Source of the DNA: Pyricularia pennisetigena | Taxonomy: Eukaryota > Ascomycota > Sordariomycetes > Magnaporthales > Pyriculariaceae | Direction of reading: 5' to 3' | Assembly: GCF_004337985.1 (NCBI RefSeq) | Contig: NW_021940921.1 | Span: 1,610,118-1,674,117 of the forward strand | DNA: 64,000 nt | In this document: piece by piece, positions 1 through 11,944 of the stretch | Layout of the letters: the number at the start of each line of letters is the position of its first letter | Position numbering within the stretch: position 1 is the stretch's first letter | Made by a program: the position numbers and the translations under genes | Notes under the pieces: generated by a model | The model's database searches: none | The model's input: the letters and a program-made list of their open reading frames with translations, nothing else | What the model was told of the DNA's origin: nothing

Positions 1-230
1 TGATGCAGCGTTAACGACGTCCATTCAATATAGGGATCAGGCGACCGGACAAAAGCCCAACTTGGATTTTCTCCTCAGACACTCCTGGATGGACCCGCAA
101 AAACAGCGACGGACCAAATCGCCATCCAACCAAAGATTACTACACCAAAAAATGCAAGTATCAAAGTTTCGAACCTGAAATATCAAAATTCAATTAAGAT
201 CAGCAGACTAACTTTGTAGTAGTTACCTAA
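1..230. other. No gene seen
   Basis: AT-rich DNA with no open frame, repeat or RNA that I can support. Confidence 0.4.
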
Positions 231-596
231 TTAAACATTTGGTCTACTACTAGTATGGTTGATATCACCGTCCTTTCGTGCCTCAATTGTGACAGTTCTA
301 TCTCCGGCTGGCGGCACGACACTGCTTTCAATCTCAGGTAACTTCTTGTTCTCAAACACAGTTGCAGAGCTTCCGTGCGTAACGTTGGTCGTCTTGTCGG
401 TCGTAGCAACGAACATAGCCTTGGGATCCAGAGGTTCCACATGACTAAGTGCAACGTGGCGATCCTCACTCATCGATATGGGACACGCAATCTGGTATTT
501 GGCATCGAAAGCGGCGCGACGGTCGCATATTCTCTTGGTCGGGGAGTGGTCAACGGTCGCGAACGGCAAGGTGTAGTCGAGGAATGATTCCAGCAA
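231..596 (-). CDS. 3' exon of an unrecognised protein (partial)
   Basis: An open frame of about 120 codons ends with a stop at 231-233. It has no ATG near its upstream end, but a pyrimidine-rich stretch followed by CAG (minus strand, near 597-603) looks like a splice acceptor, so this is probably a terminal exon. The composition is mixed and hydrophilic, with no membrane segment or motif I recognise. I found no convincing upstream exon in 600-1260. It could be a remnant of a longer gene, or chance. Confidence 0.3.
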   Translation of the reverse strand: MLESFLDYTLPFATVDHSPTKRICDRRAAFDAKYQIACPISMSEDRHVALSHVEPLDPKAMFVATTDKTTNVTHGSSATVFENKKLPEIESSVVPPAGDRTVTIEARKDGDINHTSSRPNV

Positions 597-603
597 GATC
601 TGT

Positions 604-1260
604 CTTAGGAATTAAAGCAAGTCATTGAAGAATTCGAGCCAAGGAGAAATTGATTTATGCATTTACCGGTTGGGTGGCCATTTCCGCTCAAGCGGACGCC
701 TGGCGCGGACGTTGACTACGCGTAGCTTTTTGCGGCGCATGTCGACGCGTTGATAGGGAGTCGCAAGGGTACCAAAATGCGATATGAAAGGGGAAAAACA
801 GATATAGAAAAGGTACTTATCGATAAGGACAAAAATCTTAAGGCTTGCATTGGGCCAACAAAAGTTGTCCCACAAGAGAAGAGGGGCGCCCATCACCGGT
901 TGGGGATCCGAGCAGAGACGGCTCCAATGCTTTTGGAGGTGGCAAATCAACAGGATAAGAAGCTAGTTTTGGCGCCTCGGATCTCACACGACCATATTTG
1001 CTACGTAGGCACACCCGACACGCATGAGGCAAATCATGTCTGGGATAGGCTATTCTAATGGTACAACAGCCCTGTCGTGCAGCAATTGGCAAGGCACACA
1101 ACCCGGACTTCTTTGACTGTATTTCATGCGTTACTGCTCATGATCGCATGGGGAAGTCAGGACCCCCTAGTAGTGTCTACCCCTTGAAAATCACTATCGC
1201 AAACGTGACGCCGAATAACAATCCGTAATATTGACCATCTAACTAACGGCAACAATACAG
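604..1260. other. Stretch without a supportable gene
   Basis: Short overlapping open frames occur on both strands but none has family-like sequence, a good start context or splice signals. I see no repeat structure. Confidence 0.35.
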
Positions 1261-1700
1261 TCAACTATTTCCGCTGTAATAGTCAAATTCAGGTGACTCT
1301 TCACGATCGACTTCAATTGCACCAGCCTCATTTTGGGCCCGCTCCCTAAGCCCGACGAACGTAGTATTCGGGTCCGGTTCGACCCTCTGTTTTTTCCGGG
1401 GTGCTACCGCCTCCAATCGCGATTCCAATTGTTCAACTTTCCGTTCTGCGCTAGCAAGATGTAAATCCTCGGAATCCCAGCCTTTCCGGATCTTTGAAAA
1501 CAACAAACTTTGCGTAGAGCTGTTCCCAGTTAGCTTAGCATATCGTCCCAGTTGATCTGCCACCCTAGAACTTTTGGGGGGTTTTCCAGTCCACCAAACG
1601 AGCCGTTTAGGATTGAATGACCTAGATTGCCGGATTCTAGCGGTGATGAACGACGGTCGTCGTTTGGCCTCACATAGCTTTCAGCCCCTTGCGGTCTGAC
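1261..1700 (-). pseudogene. C-terminal fragment of a pogo/Fot-like transposase
   Basis: The frame from about 1700 down to the stop at 1261 carries the tail found in fungal pogo transposases: a STQSLLFSKIRKGW block, then a heptad-like stretch (SAERKVEQLESRLEA) and a basic RKKQRVEPDPNT segment. The same tail order is seen in the complete pogo element at 55020-56881 in this window (TSRLLFAKVQKSF, LEAQLEVTRPAKRKR). The DDE domain and both inverted repeats are missing, so this is a dead fragment. Frames further upstream (to about 1867) are broken. Confidence 0.65.
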
Positions 1701-1775
1701 TGCCTGCAGCGATTTTGGCAAAGGAAAAACCACTCTGGTACGCTGACAGCCTTTGAAAAAGCACATGCCGTGCAG

Positions 1776-2475
1776 CTAGTTTTGTACACGGAGGCGCGGT
1801 TCGCCGCCCGCTGAACCTTGAATATCGACTGCAAGAGAGGCGTTGTAGTCGAGATCGTTAGCGTCATGGTGCTGTGAACCGATTTGTCCCTGCATCACCG
1901 ATGTGAAGGCAAAGGAAGGTGGCGGCGATGGCCCATTGCATTCCATTTCTTGAAGAACAAAAACTGCACGGTAGAACGAGTGCCACGGGCTGTTCCACAG
2001 TTTACCTAGCATCAGCTCCCGACGTGCTAGAATCCCTGCAGCCAGCTCTGCAGCCATGTCATAGAGATGCTTCTCGGTAAAGGTTACCCAACGTTTCCCA
2101 ACAGAGGCGGCGTCGTAATCTAAGTAATCGTAGATCTGGTGGGCCAGAAAATCGTCTGTATCTTCTAGAAAGATGGCGAGCTGCAGCAGGGCTTTCCGTT
2201 CATGCAGGTTGAGATTTCCTTTAGCTTTCTCAATCCATGGCAATTCTGGTGGAAAATCTGCGGTATCAACAACGCGCCCTAGTTTCCACAGATGGCCGCG
2301 CGTTTTGACGCCGTGCTGTGTTATGTCGACATCGATCAGCCGACAGCCTTTGTTGTACGTTAATGGCCGAGGGCCGTTCTCGGGCGCGTTGAATTTCCGG
2401 AACATAACCTTCTTAATGAATTCCAATACCGTCAGCTCGGCTACCGATGGCAAACTGTCGTGGCTGTTGTCGAGA
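1776..2475 (-). pseudogene. HET-type (heterokaryon incompatibility family) C-terminal fragment
   Basis: An open frame of about 230 codons reads like the variable C-terminal region that follows the HET domain in fungal incompatibility proteins: a TYNKGCRL segment, a LWKLG segment, two acidic helices, and near the end YRAVFVLQE followed by FAFTSV, resembling the 'YTAVFVW...FTS' strand pair of those proteins. The N-terminal HET domain is absent. The open frame extends to 2585, but the last 110 bases are only the antisense of the neighbouring PD-(D/E)XK-like coding sequence. The family call rests on memory of such tails and is moderate. Confidence 0.5.
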
Positions 2476-2488
2476 ATTTCGCCGTTGA

Positions 2489-3773
2489 GCAGACACATCA
2501 AGAACAAGCAAGCGCAGCAGCAGCCCCCGCAAAAGGCAGGCAGAATTGGAGGTGGAGCCAGAAGAAGCCATTCAGGTGCGGTCACTGTCTAATGGCAGAC
2601 TACCGGATGAGCTGTTCTCGCTTGTGTCCGAGCTCGAAAAGGTTGCAAGTGGTGATACCCCAGTGCTGCACGCGTCGCTTAGGCAGGAGCTGAAATAGGC
2701 GGAGGAGGAGGCAAAGGAGAGGCGTGCGTTGGGGTATCGCATACCTGATTCCGCATTTACGGGCGCAGCAGAAGACACGACTACAGACTTGATCACCGAC
2801 ATCCCCGCTGCTAAAGTCTGCGAGTTGCTTCTCGCCGCTTTGCGCTGTCAAGAACGCAAACATGACGAAAATGGGTGGAACCAAGCTGTACATTACCAAC
2901 TGCTACGCCTGGCGCTTCCAGCCGATGGATTCGTTGATTTCGAGCCTTGGTAGGACCTTTTCACGTATTCTCCACCCAACTCAATTTTGTTACTAACCTT
3001 TTGCGTGGCCAATACTGCTTAGCACAACCGCAAGAATCACTCCCGAAATCCTCCCGAGGTCTTCTTCGTCGGGAAAAAAGGTCGATTACTGTTTTATAAT
3101 TAACGGAGCGTCCGCTTTTGACGAGCCGGCGATGGAGGCGGCCAATAGGACTGGCACATGGAAGACACCGGCACAAATCATCGAGATACTGCGGCGCAGG
3201 ACGCCCGGAACATCAATCAATCATACCGATTTTGGCCCCCTAAACAAATGGCCCATCGCCCTCAGCGTCGAAACCAAAAGACCCGGCGAGTCTGGCGAAA
3301 AGGCTGAGCTGCAGGTGGGGGTCTGGCAGGCCGCACAGTCGAGGTCGCTCGAATGGCAACGGCAGGAACAAAAGCATAAACTACAGATTCCACAGCATTC
3401 ACGGCAGTCACTGGCCGCTATGGATGTGGAAGACGAGACAGTTGAAGGAGCGGCGGTGATCGGGGTCATGGGCCCGAATATTGCCGGAATTACCACACCT
3501 AGCCAGACCTCGATACCTCCTACCACACCTGACTTAGTGTTTCTCCCGGCACTGATAATTGTCGGTCACGACTGGAAATTCGCAGCCACAACTCGAGAGG
3601 ACTGCGATGGCGGCCGGACAGTACTGTGGACTGAATCTACTGTTGGTAGCACCAGCAATCTGCTCGGCATCTATAGGATTATTTGGTGTGTCCGCCGGCT
3701 GGCAAGGTACGTAGAGGAAAGGCATTGGCCGTGGTACGCTGAGTACATTCTAGGCCTGCGTCTCGAGACATAG
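2489..3773 (+). pseudogene. PD-(D/E)XK nuclease-like domain protein, with nonsense codon
   Basis: Two exons: 2489-2949 and 3023-3773, split by a 73-nt intron (GTAGGA donor, TTACTAACC branch site, GCTTAG acceptor). Splicing fuses FVDFEPC to TTAR and runs into KKVDYC, INHTDF, IALSVETKRPG and KAELQVGVWQAAQ, in the order seen in the fungal PD-(D/E)XK nuclease-like family (PDDEXK_12 type). The core residues are the VDYC aspartate, the SVETK glutamate and lysine, and the AELQ glutamate. Near the C-terminus are HDWKF and GSTSNLLGIY, also family-like. A TAG at 2696-2698 interrupts exon 1, where relatives in my memory carry tryptophan, and no start codon is left. The real role of these proteins is unknown. 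Confidence 0.72.
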
Positions 3774-4051
3774 TAACAAAACATAACAGAAATGGGCGAT
3801 GACGAGATATCAATCGATATCAAGTCTTGTATGTCAGAAATTTCTACCAGCCCTTCGTTGTTTGGCTATTTGTTCTGCGTATTTTGTGCGTGCCAAATCC
3901 CTTTTCGTTTGGACAAGCTTTATAGCCAAAGATAGCGCCACACGCATAAAACTATCAACGCGCTCCACTAGTGACGAACCCAAACCTTCGGTATTAACCA
4001 AAGCATTGGTAACTTTCTTTTGCATTTGTCGCAATGTAACTGGCGTAAGGG

Positions 4052-5719
4052 TTATTGTCCTTGACAATCTTTTCGAGACGGGAGACGAGAACAACTAGAA
4101 ATTTTCTTTGCGTGAAACAAATAAACCACGTTTCTGACCAAGGTGAGGTATTGTTGTGGCTCGGGCATAGTTTGGTCCAAGGAGTCGTATGGAGATTCGT
4201 CGCTAAAGAACCGCCAACGCTTCCAGATGAGATCACCGTTATGCTTTAACGTGGTCAAGTCGATATGTTCCGTGAATTGGGCAAGGAAGATGAGGAGCTC
4301 AAGGTCTGCGGGGTCCCTGGCTCGTAGGCAAAGGAGGCTAGCAGCCATAGGAAGCTGGAAATCTCTGTTGAACAGGCCGAGAAGCTCCGACAGTTGTGTG
4401 GCTTGTGGCGAGTCAAGCTTGGCGTACTCCCCGTTCCACTGCTGACGCCTCCTCTTAATCCAATTTGCCCATTCACTAGAATCATCTAAAAATTCCGGAT
4501 ATAGTTCAAAAATACCGCCGCGCCAGTTCTGCAGCACAGACAATTGAGGATTTGCCTTCAATGCAAAGCGCCCCCTGCGAAAGGAACTCGCCAAAGTAGT
4601 AACCTGTTTGACGCATGTCCCACAGAGTTTCGAGGCTCTGCTGGTAGCCGTCCTTGTACGATATGGCATCCTCTTTGAGCGATTTGGTATACCTATCAAT
4701 GAGGTAGGCGTCCCGGACGAATACCAACTCAGGAAATCGGGTTATACTTAGAATGACGATATGGATCTGCTCAAGCGATAGATTGCGGTGATGTTACAAG
4801 TAGATGACGAGCTTCAGCGCGAATAAAAATGAGCTTGTCCATGAGACGAAGTTTGAGTGCCCAAGGCTCTTCGGCAGCCACCAGAGATGTCGGTTGAGAG
4901 CATCGGCCACTTCTGCAGCTGTCCGAGATTTCATGCTTATTTGACTGCCGAGCTTCGTGTCGAGTTGAGCGGCATCCTGTGAGAGTATCCAGTTCCCAGA
5001 TAACATGCCAGAAGAACCAGGATAGCAAACTCGGAACAGAAACGCAGGCACATCGGGAGCAACGTGTTCCCAATTGGCGTGGAAAGGGCTCCAGGAAAAG
5101 GGGAGCTGTCTTTGCGTTTCAGTGTTATCCTGGATCTTCAAGGCGGCGAATGACTCCGAATCTCGTCAAAGGCCATTTTACCGGTCTTAGGAAATTTGGC
5201 ACAATATCGTGACGGCGTCTTATCAGTGAGTGATTGTGCGTTTGACGTTCTGCTTGCTTCTTTTTCGAGCAAACAGAACTCTGAAAATTTTCTTGGACTT
5301 CTAAATGCTACCCTGACAAGAGATCGAGATGCGAAACGTTCCGGGTAAACATATTTTCTAGCTTGAAAGTTACTCAAATCAGTGTCCACAACCAAAATTT
5401 GCCACCTGGGCATGGTTACAGCCTTGAGACACCAGCACCAACATACGTCGTTGCTTTTACCCCGCAGCGTATGAGGACCAGCTAGGAAGGATCCACTTCC
5501 ACTGCCCTCCACCTCGAAACGCGATGACAAACTTTTAGATAGTGGCGAAGGTGGGAGCACAGTACCAACGGCTGTTACTGGCGGAGGTTCATATATAAAC
5601 TGTACTAAAATTATTTCACTCCCATCATCCGGTCTTTCTACGGCTGCGCTGGTGTTCCTTGATCTGTACTGCAGCCTGCACGACGGTGTGGATGGTATCT
5701 TGCTCAACCTTATCTTCAA
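4052..5719 (-). pseudogene. Broken gene for an unrecognised protein
   Basis: Three consecutive minus-strand segments together look like one protein of at least 500 residues. Segment one (5719-about 5145) may begin just after a CTCAG acceptor near 5723. It shifts frame near 5150 into segment two (5140-4506), which is cut by an in-frame TAA at 4794-4796. Segment two shifts frame again in a T-run near 4507-4511 into segment three (4506-4052). Segment two has a hydrophobic patch (AFLFRVCYPG) and segment three is charged with WANWIKRRRQQW and IWKRWRFF. I do not recognise the family. Three disruptions make function unlikely. Confidence 0.45.
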
Positions 5720-6179
5720 CCTGAGCGCTTCAGTTGCAAAAATAAGTAAGAAGAGAAGGGAGGGAACCCTAGCATGAGGGTGGACCTGTCACTTTTGAAG
5801 ACCCACTGTCCGCAGGACATAAAGTCGCCTGCATTCTCCCACCGATATAATTATGGGCCTTTTCCATTCATCGACGTTCCTGCAACCGCTTGAGTAAATT
5901 GATTCGCACGAACTGTCGTGATTGTATCAGACCCCACTCGATTGACATCACAAGGCAAAAGGAAATATCAGCCAGAAGTGTTGAAACTCTGTCAAAACGA
6001 GAATCTCACAAGATTTTGTAAGCAGTCGATTGACTTAAATGACGGTTCTAAGCTAACATGGAAACATTTACCTATTGCGCAGCCTTGACGGTGAAGATCG
6101 CGTGATTCACCCTGACAGGTGCCATACGGTCTCAAAAGGAGAGAGCACTCGACACTGCCAACAGCTAGGGTTTCACAGC
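5720..6179. other. Stretch without a supportable gene
   Basis: No open frame of note. A possible splice acceptor (TTTCACAG) lies just before the ATG at 6180, so an upstream exon of the next gene may be hidden here. Confidence 0.3.
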
Positions 6180-6419
6180 ATGATGCTGTTTACCTGCGGC
6201 ACATGTTCAAAAAGGTTCCAAGCCTGGAATTCCCGTCAAGATCACATGTCAGATTTAAGTCATCAACCACCGCCATTCGAATGCAACGATTGCGGCAAAC
6301 ATTTCAGAAACCAGCAAGCATTACTGGACCACATGAATGACTTAGGTCACTGGGTTAGATCAGAACCGGAATATGACGACATCAGCTGTGATTTTCGTAT
6401 CTGTAGGGTAGACCCTTAA
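6180..6419 (+). CDS. Small protein with two C2H2 zinc fingers
   Basis: From the ATG at 6180 the product is 79 residues. Two regular fingers are visible: CGTCSKRFQAW...H-X5-H and CNDCGKHFRNQ...H-X5-H, both C-X2-C-X12-H-X5-H, separated by a PPPFE linker. The MSDLSH and MNDLGH endings are nearly identical, suggesting tandem duplication. Such stacked fingers occur in longer fungal C2H2 proteins, so this may be a truncated piece. The open frame continues upstream without an ATG, and an acceptor-like CAG sits just before the ATG, so the true N-terminus is unsure. Nucleic acid binding is inferred from the fingers only. Confidence 0.5.
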   Translation: MMLFTCGTCSKRFQAWNSRQDHMSDLSHQPPPFECNDCGKHFRNQQALLDHMNDLGHWVRSEPEYDDISCDFRICRVDP

Positions 6420-7700
6420 CGGCCAGTAGCCAAGTAATGATAACATAGGTCAGCGCAGCTCGAAAGATCGCGCGTGAAGGCATTCTTAGCCGGAGTCTAA
6501 TGATGCAGATGTATGTTCACAAAAGGCATATTTTGATAGAATCAGCCCCGTCTGAACTCAGGCAGATTTTGGGCAGTAAAAAGGCACATGCGATCCATCC
6601 CAAGATGAGGGCTTGCTTTCCATTTTATGTTTCTCATAGGACCAACAATCAAACTGAAAACATTTCGTTTTCGCAGTGATTAGCAGTCACACGTCGGTAG
6701 TTCGATGGCTTAAACCCGAAAACGCAAATAGTGTATACAGAACCTTGACTAGTAACGCAGAGGTTGTGGAGGGCACGACAGTAACCCAAGCAACAGTGAT
6801 CATCAATAAACCACCAGAAGGCTAAGGAGTGTTAGGATTTCCCAACCAATACCGGGCTTCTTGAACGCCACGCAACCCAACATAATTTGTTAATACAACT
6901 ACATTCGTCGAAACTAGCTCCAAAAACCTATATGCCTATCAAAAAGCTGCTTGTTCCCTGGTCACCCATATTGATTCTTGTTCCGATATGTTGCTTCCAG
7001 CCATCCTGAAAGCCCGGTGGCAACGTCTCTACATGAGACACTCATGTGCAAATAATAAATTGCGTCTGCAGAAATCTACTGATCTTACCGAGAACCTTAT
7101 CGCAACAGGCAAAAAACCATGTATTGGATGAGGTACCGAGTATGTCGCTCGACTGGTACTTGTCTGGAGAATGAAATCAGTCCGGGCTGGAGGTCATGGT
7201 AACCACTCTATAGTTCTTCGATAACCAGCTTGTCTTTTCCGAATACGCAAGGTAGTACAATTAGCGATTAAAGCTTCACGCGCAAGCACAATTCGCATTT
7301 CTTTGCGAAGGATACCTGATTTTTTGAATTTCCCATACGCAGGTTTTCTCCGCACTGGCAAGGTACAGCCCTCACCACGTCTCAGATACTTTAAGTTTTA
7401 CGAACAGATAGGCAAAGGTTGCACCACGAAGTAAAGGCTTCGATAATGAAACCGGTATCTCAATGTCCTCTGTTCTATATCGATAGGCACGAGCTGGCAG
7501 CGACCAGCTGCACGGTCATAAAAATAAGACTTCTATTTACATAGTTCCCTTAACCTGGAAATAAGCACGAAGAATGCCTTGATGCATACATTTGAGTACA
7601 TACTAGAGCGTTTTACAAATACCTCGTGTGCCCCGACACAACAGCCCCGCAGCCCCACTATTGCTAGTGCGGCGGCAGTTAGAACACCAGAAACACTAAC
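6420..7700. other. Gene-free stretch
   Basis: AT-rich, many stops in all frames. I see no coding frame, repeat or RNA. It ends where the base composition rises sharply at the LINE. Confidence 0.45.
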
Positions 7701-7890
7701 AGATTGAAAATTTTCACCCTCACTCGATTGCGGCCGCGATGCCCTCACAGGCAGTTGCCGTGGCGGCAGCATCGCGCAGGCCTCATCGGGGTCCCGCACG
7801 GGCCCAGCCATCTGGCCTGGCTGAGTCGCAACACGCGCCAGACGCAGCAGCCGAAGCGGCCGTACCACGGCGCCGCCGAACCCGCAGAGG

Positions 7891-9374
7891 ATGCGGCTGC
7901 AAGACACCCCCCCGAGCGACGGCCCCGCCCGGCTCGATATGACCCAGCTGATACAAAAGCTGCAACGGGACGTTGATATACAGAAGGAGGTGGACCAGAA
8001 CGTCGAAGCTCACTTCGCCCGCATCCTGCGGGGCTACGAGGGCGACAAGTATGAAGACCATCGCAAGTTAGCGATGTCGATCGAGGACGTAGTGTTGGGG
8101 CACCTCCGCCTACAAATGTTAGGGGAGAAAGAACGCCCCCGCTTTCCGTCACGGTCCCCACCGAAAACCGACCAGGGCTCGCCTGCGGACAGCCGCGCCG
8201 GAAAAGCGACGGTGCCCGAGGCGGCGAACCGCAGTTGGGCTACCGTGGCTGCCTCCACGGCAATCTCCGCACGAGCGGCGACTACAACCCCGTCGAAGGG
8301 GGGCTCCACCCCACCCCCTCCGGTCAGGAAGCAGCCCGACCACCGGGTCCTAATCCGGACCCATCAACCGGGCCTGGACCCACGCGAACCCTTCGCCCTC
8401 AGGCGTAAAACGAGCGAAGCAGTGGGCGTTACCCTGGCTGAAATACCAGCAGTTATGCGCACACCGACCGGGTGGGCAATTAGAGCAGCCAAAGCAACGA
8501 TCAAGGACAAGCTTCTGGAAGCAGGAGCACAGGAGGAAATTAAAAGGATTTTCAACGGAACCTTCATTACAATCCCACAAAGGTGGTACAACTATGCGGT
8601 CCCGGGCGTTCCCCGCACGATACACTCTCCCTGGGATGACGAACCCCTAGACGTACAGCAGTACATTAAAGAAGAGGCTAAAACACAGGCAGGCCTTAAC
8701 CCTGTGGAATACAAACCGTCCCGCCATGGCTACAACCCGGCTACGGGCACGGCGACGTGGATAATCTCCTTCCTGCAGCCGGTACCCCGACTATTTACCC
8801 TATTTGGCACCAGCGGCAAATCGCGTTTAGTGAAAAAAACCCCAGGATCGAACTTCACAGCACGGGTTGCCAGGGTTATTGCTATGCGAGGCGATGCATC
8901 CGCCCCAAGAGATGTGGACAATGCAGCCGAAAGGCGCACGCAGGGGAATGCAAAGACCCCCCTAAATGCGCCAACTGCTGCGGTCCCTTCCCAGCAGGAC
9001 ACAAAGGGTGCCCGTCCGCCCCAAAGTTCGAGAACAATAAGGTTATTCGCCCTTCCGTACGGAAATTGAAAGACATAAGGAGACATGGACAGGCCCGGTA
9101 CACCAAAGAGCTAGAAAGGACTGCAGAAACAGCTGCAAGAGCTGCAGTGCGAGCGGCCGCCCAAGCAGCACAGCCAACGGAGGTGGCCTTGAGCAATAAA
9201 TCTTCCACGACCAGCGGCAAACGAAATAGATCGACATCGGACGCGGGAGCCATCCGCCAATTCCTGACGCGTTTCGCCCCTCCCACAAGCAGTGAGGATA
9301 GCTGCATAACCGTATCAACGCAAGCGACCTGCCCCTCCGCCACGAACGAACAACAGCCCTCTTTACAGGACTAG
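7891..9374 (+). pseudogene. LINE ORF1 (gag-like nucleic-acid-binding protein), frameshifted
   Basis: The first part (7891 to about 8839) has an Ala/Pro/Thr-rich region, then a conserved block ending TATWIISFLQPV and LFGTSGKSRLV. A single-base shift in the A7 run at 8833-8839 moves the sense frame to the one ending at 9374, which carries a CCHC-type knuckle array: CQGYCYARRC, CGQCSRKAHAGEC, CANCCGPFPAGHKGCP. An alanine-rich helix and a Ser/Thr-rich tail follow. In Tad1-like elements this protein binds the element RNA. The frame upstream of 7891 is also disturbed (TGA in frame), so the N-terminus cannot be fixed. Confidence 0.75.
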
Positions 9375-11737
9375 GAAGCCATACCGCACCCCTTTTCGCG
9401 CAGGGCTCACCCTGGCGTGGGCAAACGTAGGCAAAAGACAGGTGCCACACCTCAGCCTGCTAGAATTATGTCACCAACAAGGGGTAGACGTTATTAACAT
9501 ACAAGAGCCGGCGTGCTACCTGGGAACGAGGACCCAGACGCATCCCGGCTATGACCTTTTCGCACCTATAGACCACTGGAGCGCTACAAGTTGGGATGAG
9601 TTTGTGGCAATACGGCCCCGGGTGCTCACCTACGTCTGGAAACAGGCGGGACTTTGGGTCGTTCAACTTCGACCCACACAAACGCGGGATGCGCTCTGGC
9701 TGGAAATCAACGGGACCCAAATCCTGCACGTCTACCGTGACGTTTTGAGTACAGAAATGCTGGAACTAGTGTACGGCACGGAGTTAACGGGACCTACGGT
9801 TGTAGGGAGATATTTTAACCTTATCGCGCAGGCGTACGAGCCCAACCGTTCCGACGCGCGAGGAGGGAGAGAACTTACCCGGTGGGTCGAAGGGAGCGGG
9901 ATGGAATTCACTGGAGAAATCGGCGTCCCTACACATCGGGCAGGGGGAGTGCTCGACATGGTCTTTTCCAACATACCCTTCGCCATTACAAGGGTTGCCG
10001 AGGAGTTACATACCGGATCGGACCACCAAACGTTAAAGACAAATCTCCCGACCAAAGGAAAGCAATATTCCGAGCCCATAAACTACGTGGTCCGAGAAAA
10101 TAAGCTCGAAACGTTCCGGAATTTGGTGGGCGTCGGAATAGCTTCATTATCCGACCCTGAACTGGCCGAAGACGGGCCGGCGCTAGATACTTGGGTGGAC
10201 AACTTCAACTGCATGTGGCAAAGCGCTTTAATAGCCGGAGGCACAGCCCCCAATAAACGGGGCCGTTCGGCCCCTTGGTGGATACGAGACTGCCAAAACC
10301 TGTGGGCAAAATACCGGACCGCTCGGCGGGCACCGGGCCCACGGGCCGGACGCACACAAGAGGAAAAGGATTATATTACGGGCATACGAAGGGCGAAGGC
10401 AGACTACTGGCGCAGGACAATCGACGAAATAACAGACGACAAAGGCCTATGGGACGTAGTAGGTTGGCACTAACTGGCGCCCAACCTCCGATCACCCCCT
10501 TTGATCCACAACGGAATCTCCATCCACGATCCAATAACTAAAGCGGAGACGCTACAAAAGGAAGTGCTAGGCCGCTTTTCCAAAGATGACGACCTAACAG
10601 AGGACCCCCTCGACGGTTGGGTTCAACAGGAAGCGAAAATACAATGGGACACAGCAGTCTCTGCGGAGGAGGCGGAGAAATCATGCATCGGGGTGCAAAG
10701 CACGTCTCCAGGTACGGACGGCATCACAGTCCGGCTGCTCACAGCCTGCTGGACAGTTCTCAGTGAGCCGGTCCGCAAACTTTACCAGCGGTGTCTGGAG
10801 CTCAGCTGGTACCCAAGACCGTGGAAGCGGGCAGAGGTCGTTATGCTCCCTAAAGCAGGTAAAAGAGATAAAACTAATATAAGGTCATGGCGACCAATCG
10901 CCCTGCTTTCGTGTCTGGGCAAAGGTTTGGAGCGAATTTTCGGCAGACGTATAGCCTGGGCGGCGCTCCAACACGGAATCCTAAGCCCAACACACGGAGG
11001 GGCGCTCCCACGCAGGTCTGCAACAGATCTCATTTGCGCCCTTACGCAAGATATAGAAATGGCTTTGGCGGAGGGGAAAGCAGTTACAATAGTGACAAGC
11101 GACGTCCAAGGCGCCTTCGACGCTCTGCTCCCAAAACGTCTTATAAAGGAGATGAGGGCGATGGGTTTCGATATTCGTCTACTACGGCTCGTGGACCACT
11201 TCCTGGCAGATCGTCAAGCTCGGATTCGTTTGGAGGCAGCAACCACCGAATATAGCAGCCTTGAATGCGGCACACCGCAAGGATCTCCGGCGTCACCCGT
11301 TCTCTATATGGTCTATTTGGCGGTCCTGGTAAAAGCCGGAGGCCGGTGGAGATTTGCGTACGCAGACGATATCCTAAATTGGAGGGCCTCACCATCGGTA
11401 CGGCAAAATGTGGAGGAGCTCCAAAATGCAATGGGTGAAATGTATCGGAGTGGAGCCGAGCATAAGATCACGTTCGCACCGGAAAAGACGGAAATGATCC
11501 ACATTACCCGAAGCAGAACAGAAAAGGACGTGGCCATGCAAATAAACGACAAAACAATCCAACCTATCACGACGGTCCCAGACACCTCTGCAATATCTGC
11601 TGTTCCAGGTCTACGCTGGCTTGGGTTCTGGTTCGACAAAAGACTGTCGGGCCGCCGCCGCGTTGACGAAAGAAGCACCAAAGCCATGGTAGTGGCCCGG
11701 GATCTCCGCAGCCTCGCTGGAGTCAAACACGGCCCAC

Positions 11738-11944
11738 TGTGAGGATCAGGCCCCTAGACCTACCCTCAGATCACGACTCGGCTCCACACCGAGCCAGGGA
11801 TCGGACAAGGATCCACTACCTCCGGATTTAAGCGCGTCTCTTGAGCGCGTCGTCGATTGTAATTTCTCTCTTCTCTTCAGTTTAGAATTTTCGTCGATAG
11901 CGCCTAATACACTGAGGTTCTCCTATGTATGCCTGGCCGTGACA
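11738..11944 (+). repeat. Solo LTR (207 bp) inside LINE ORF2
   Basis: Begins TGTGAGGATC and ends GGCCGTGACA, flanked by a perfect 5-bp duplication CCCAC (11733-11737 and 11945-11949). Same family as 58787-58995. The core GAATTTTCGTCGATAGCGCC and the end GCCTGGCCGTGACA resemble the chromovirus LTRs at 21872 and 27546, so the parent is probably a related Ty3/gypsy element. No internal sequence remains. Confidence 0.92.

Noticed and set aside
2476..2585. N-terminal extension of the HET-type frame
   Set aside because: It is the antisense of the PD-(D/E)XK-like coding exon (Cys/Pro-rich translation from a Ser/Arg/Gln-rich sense strand) and starts at GTG, so it is not part of the HET-type protein.
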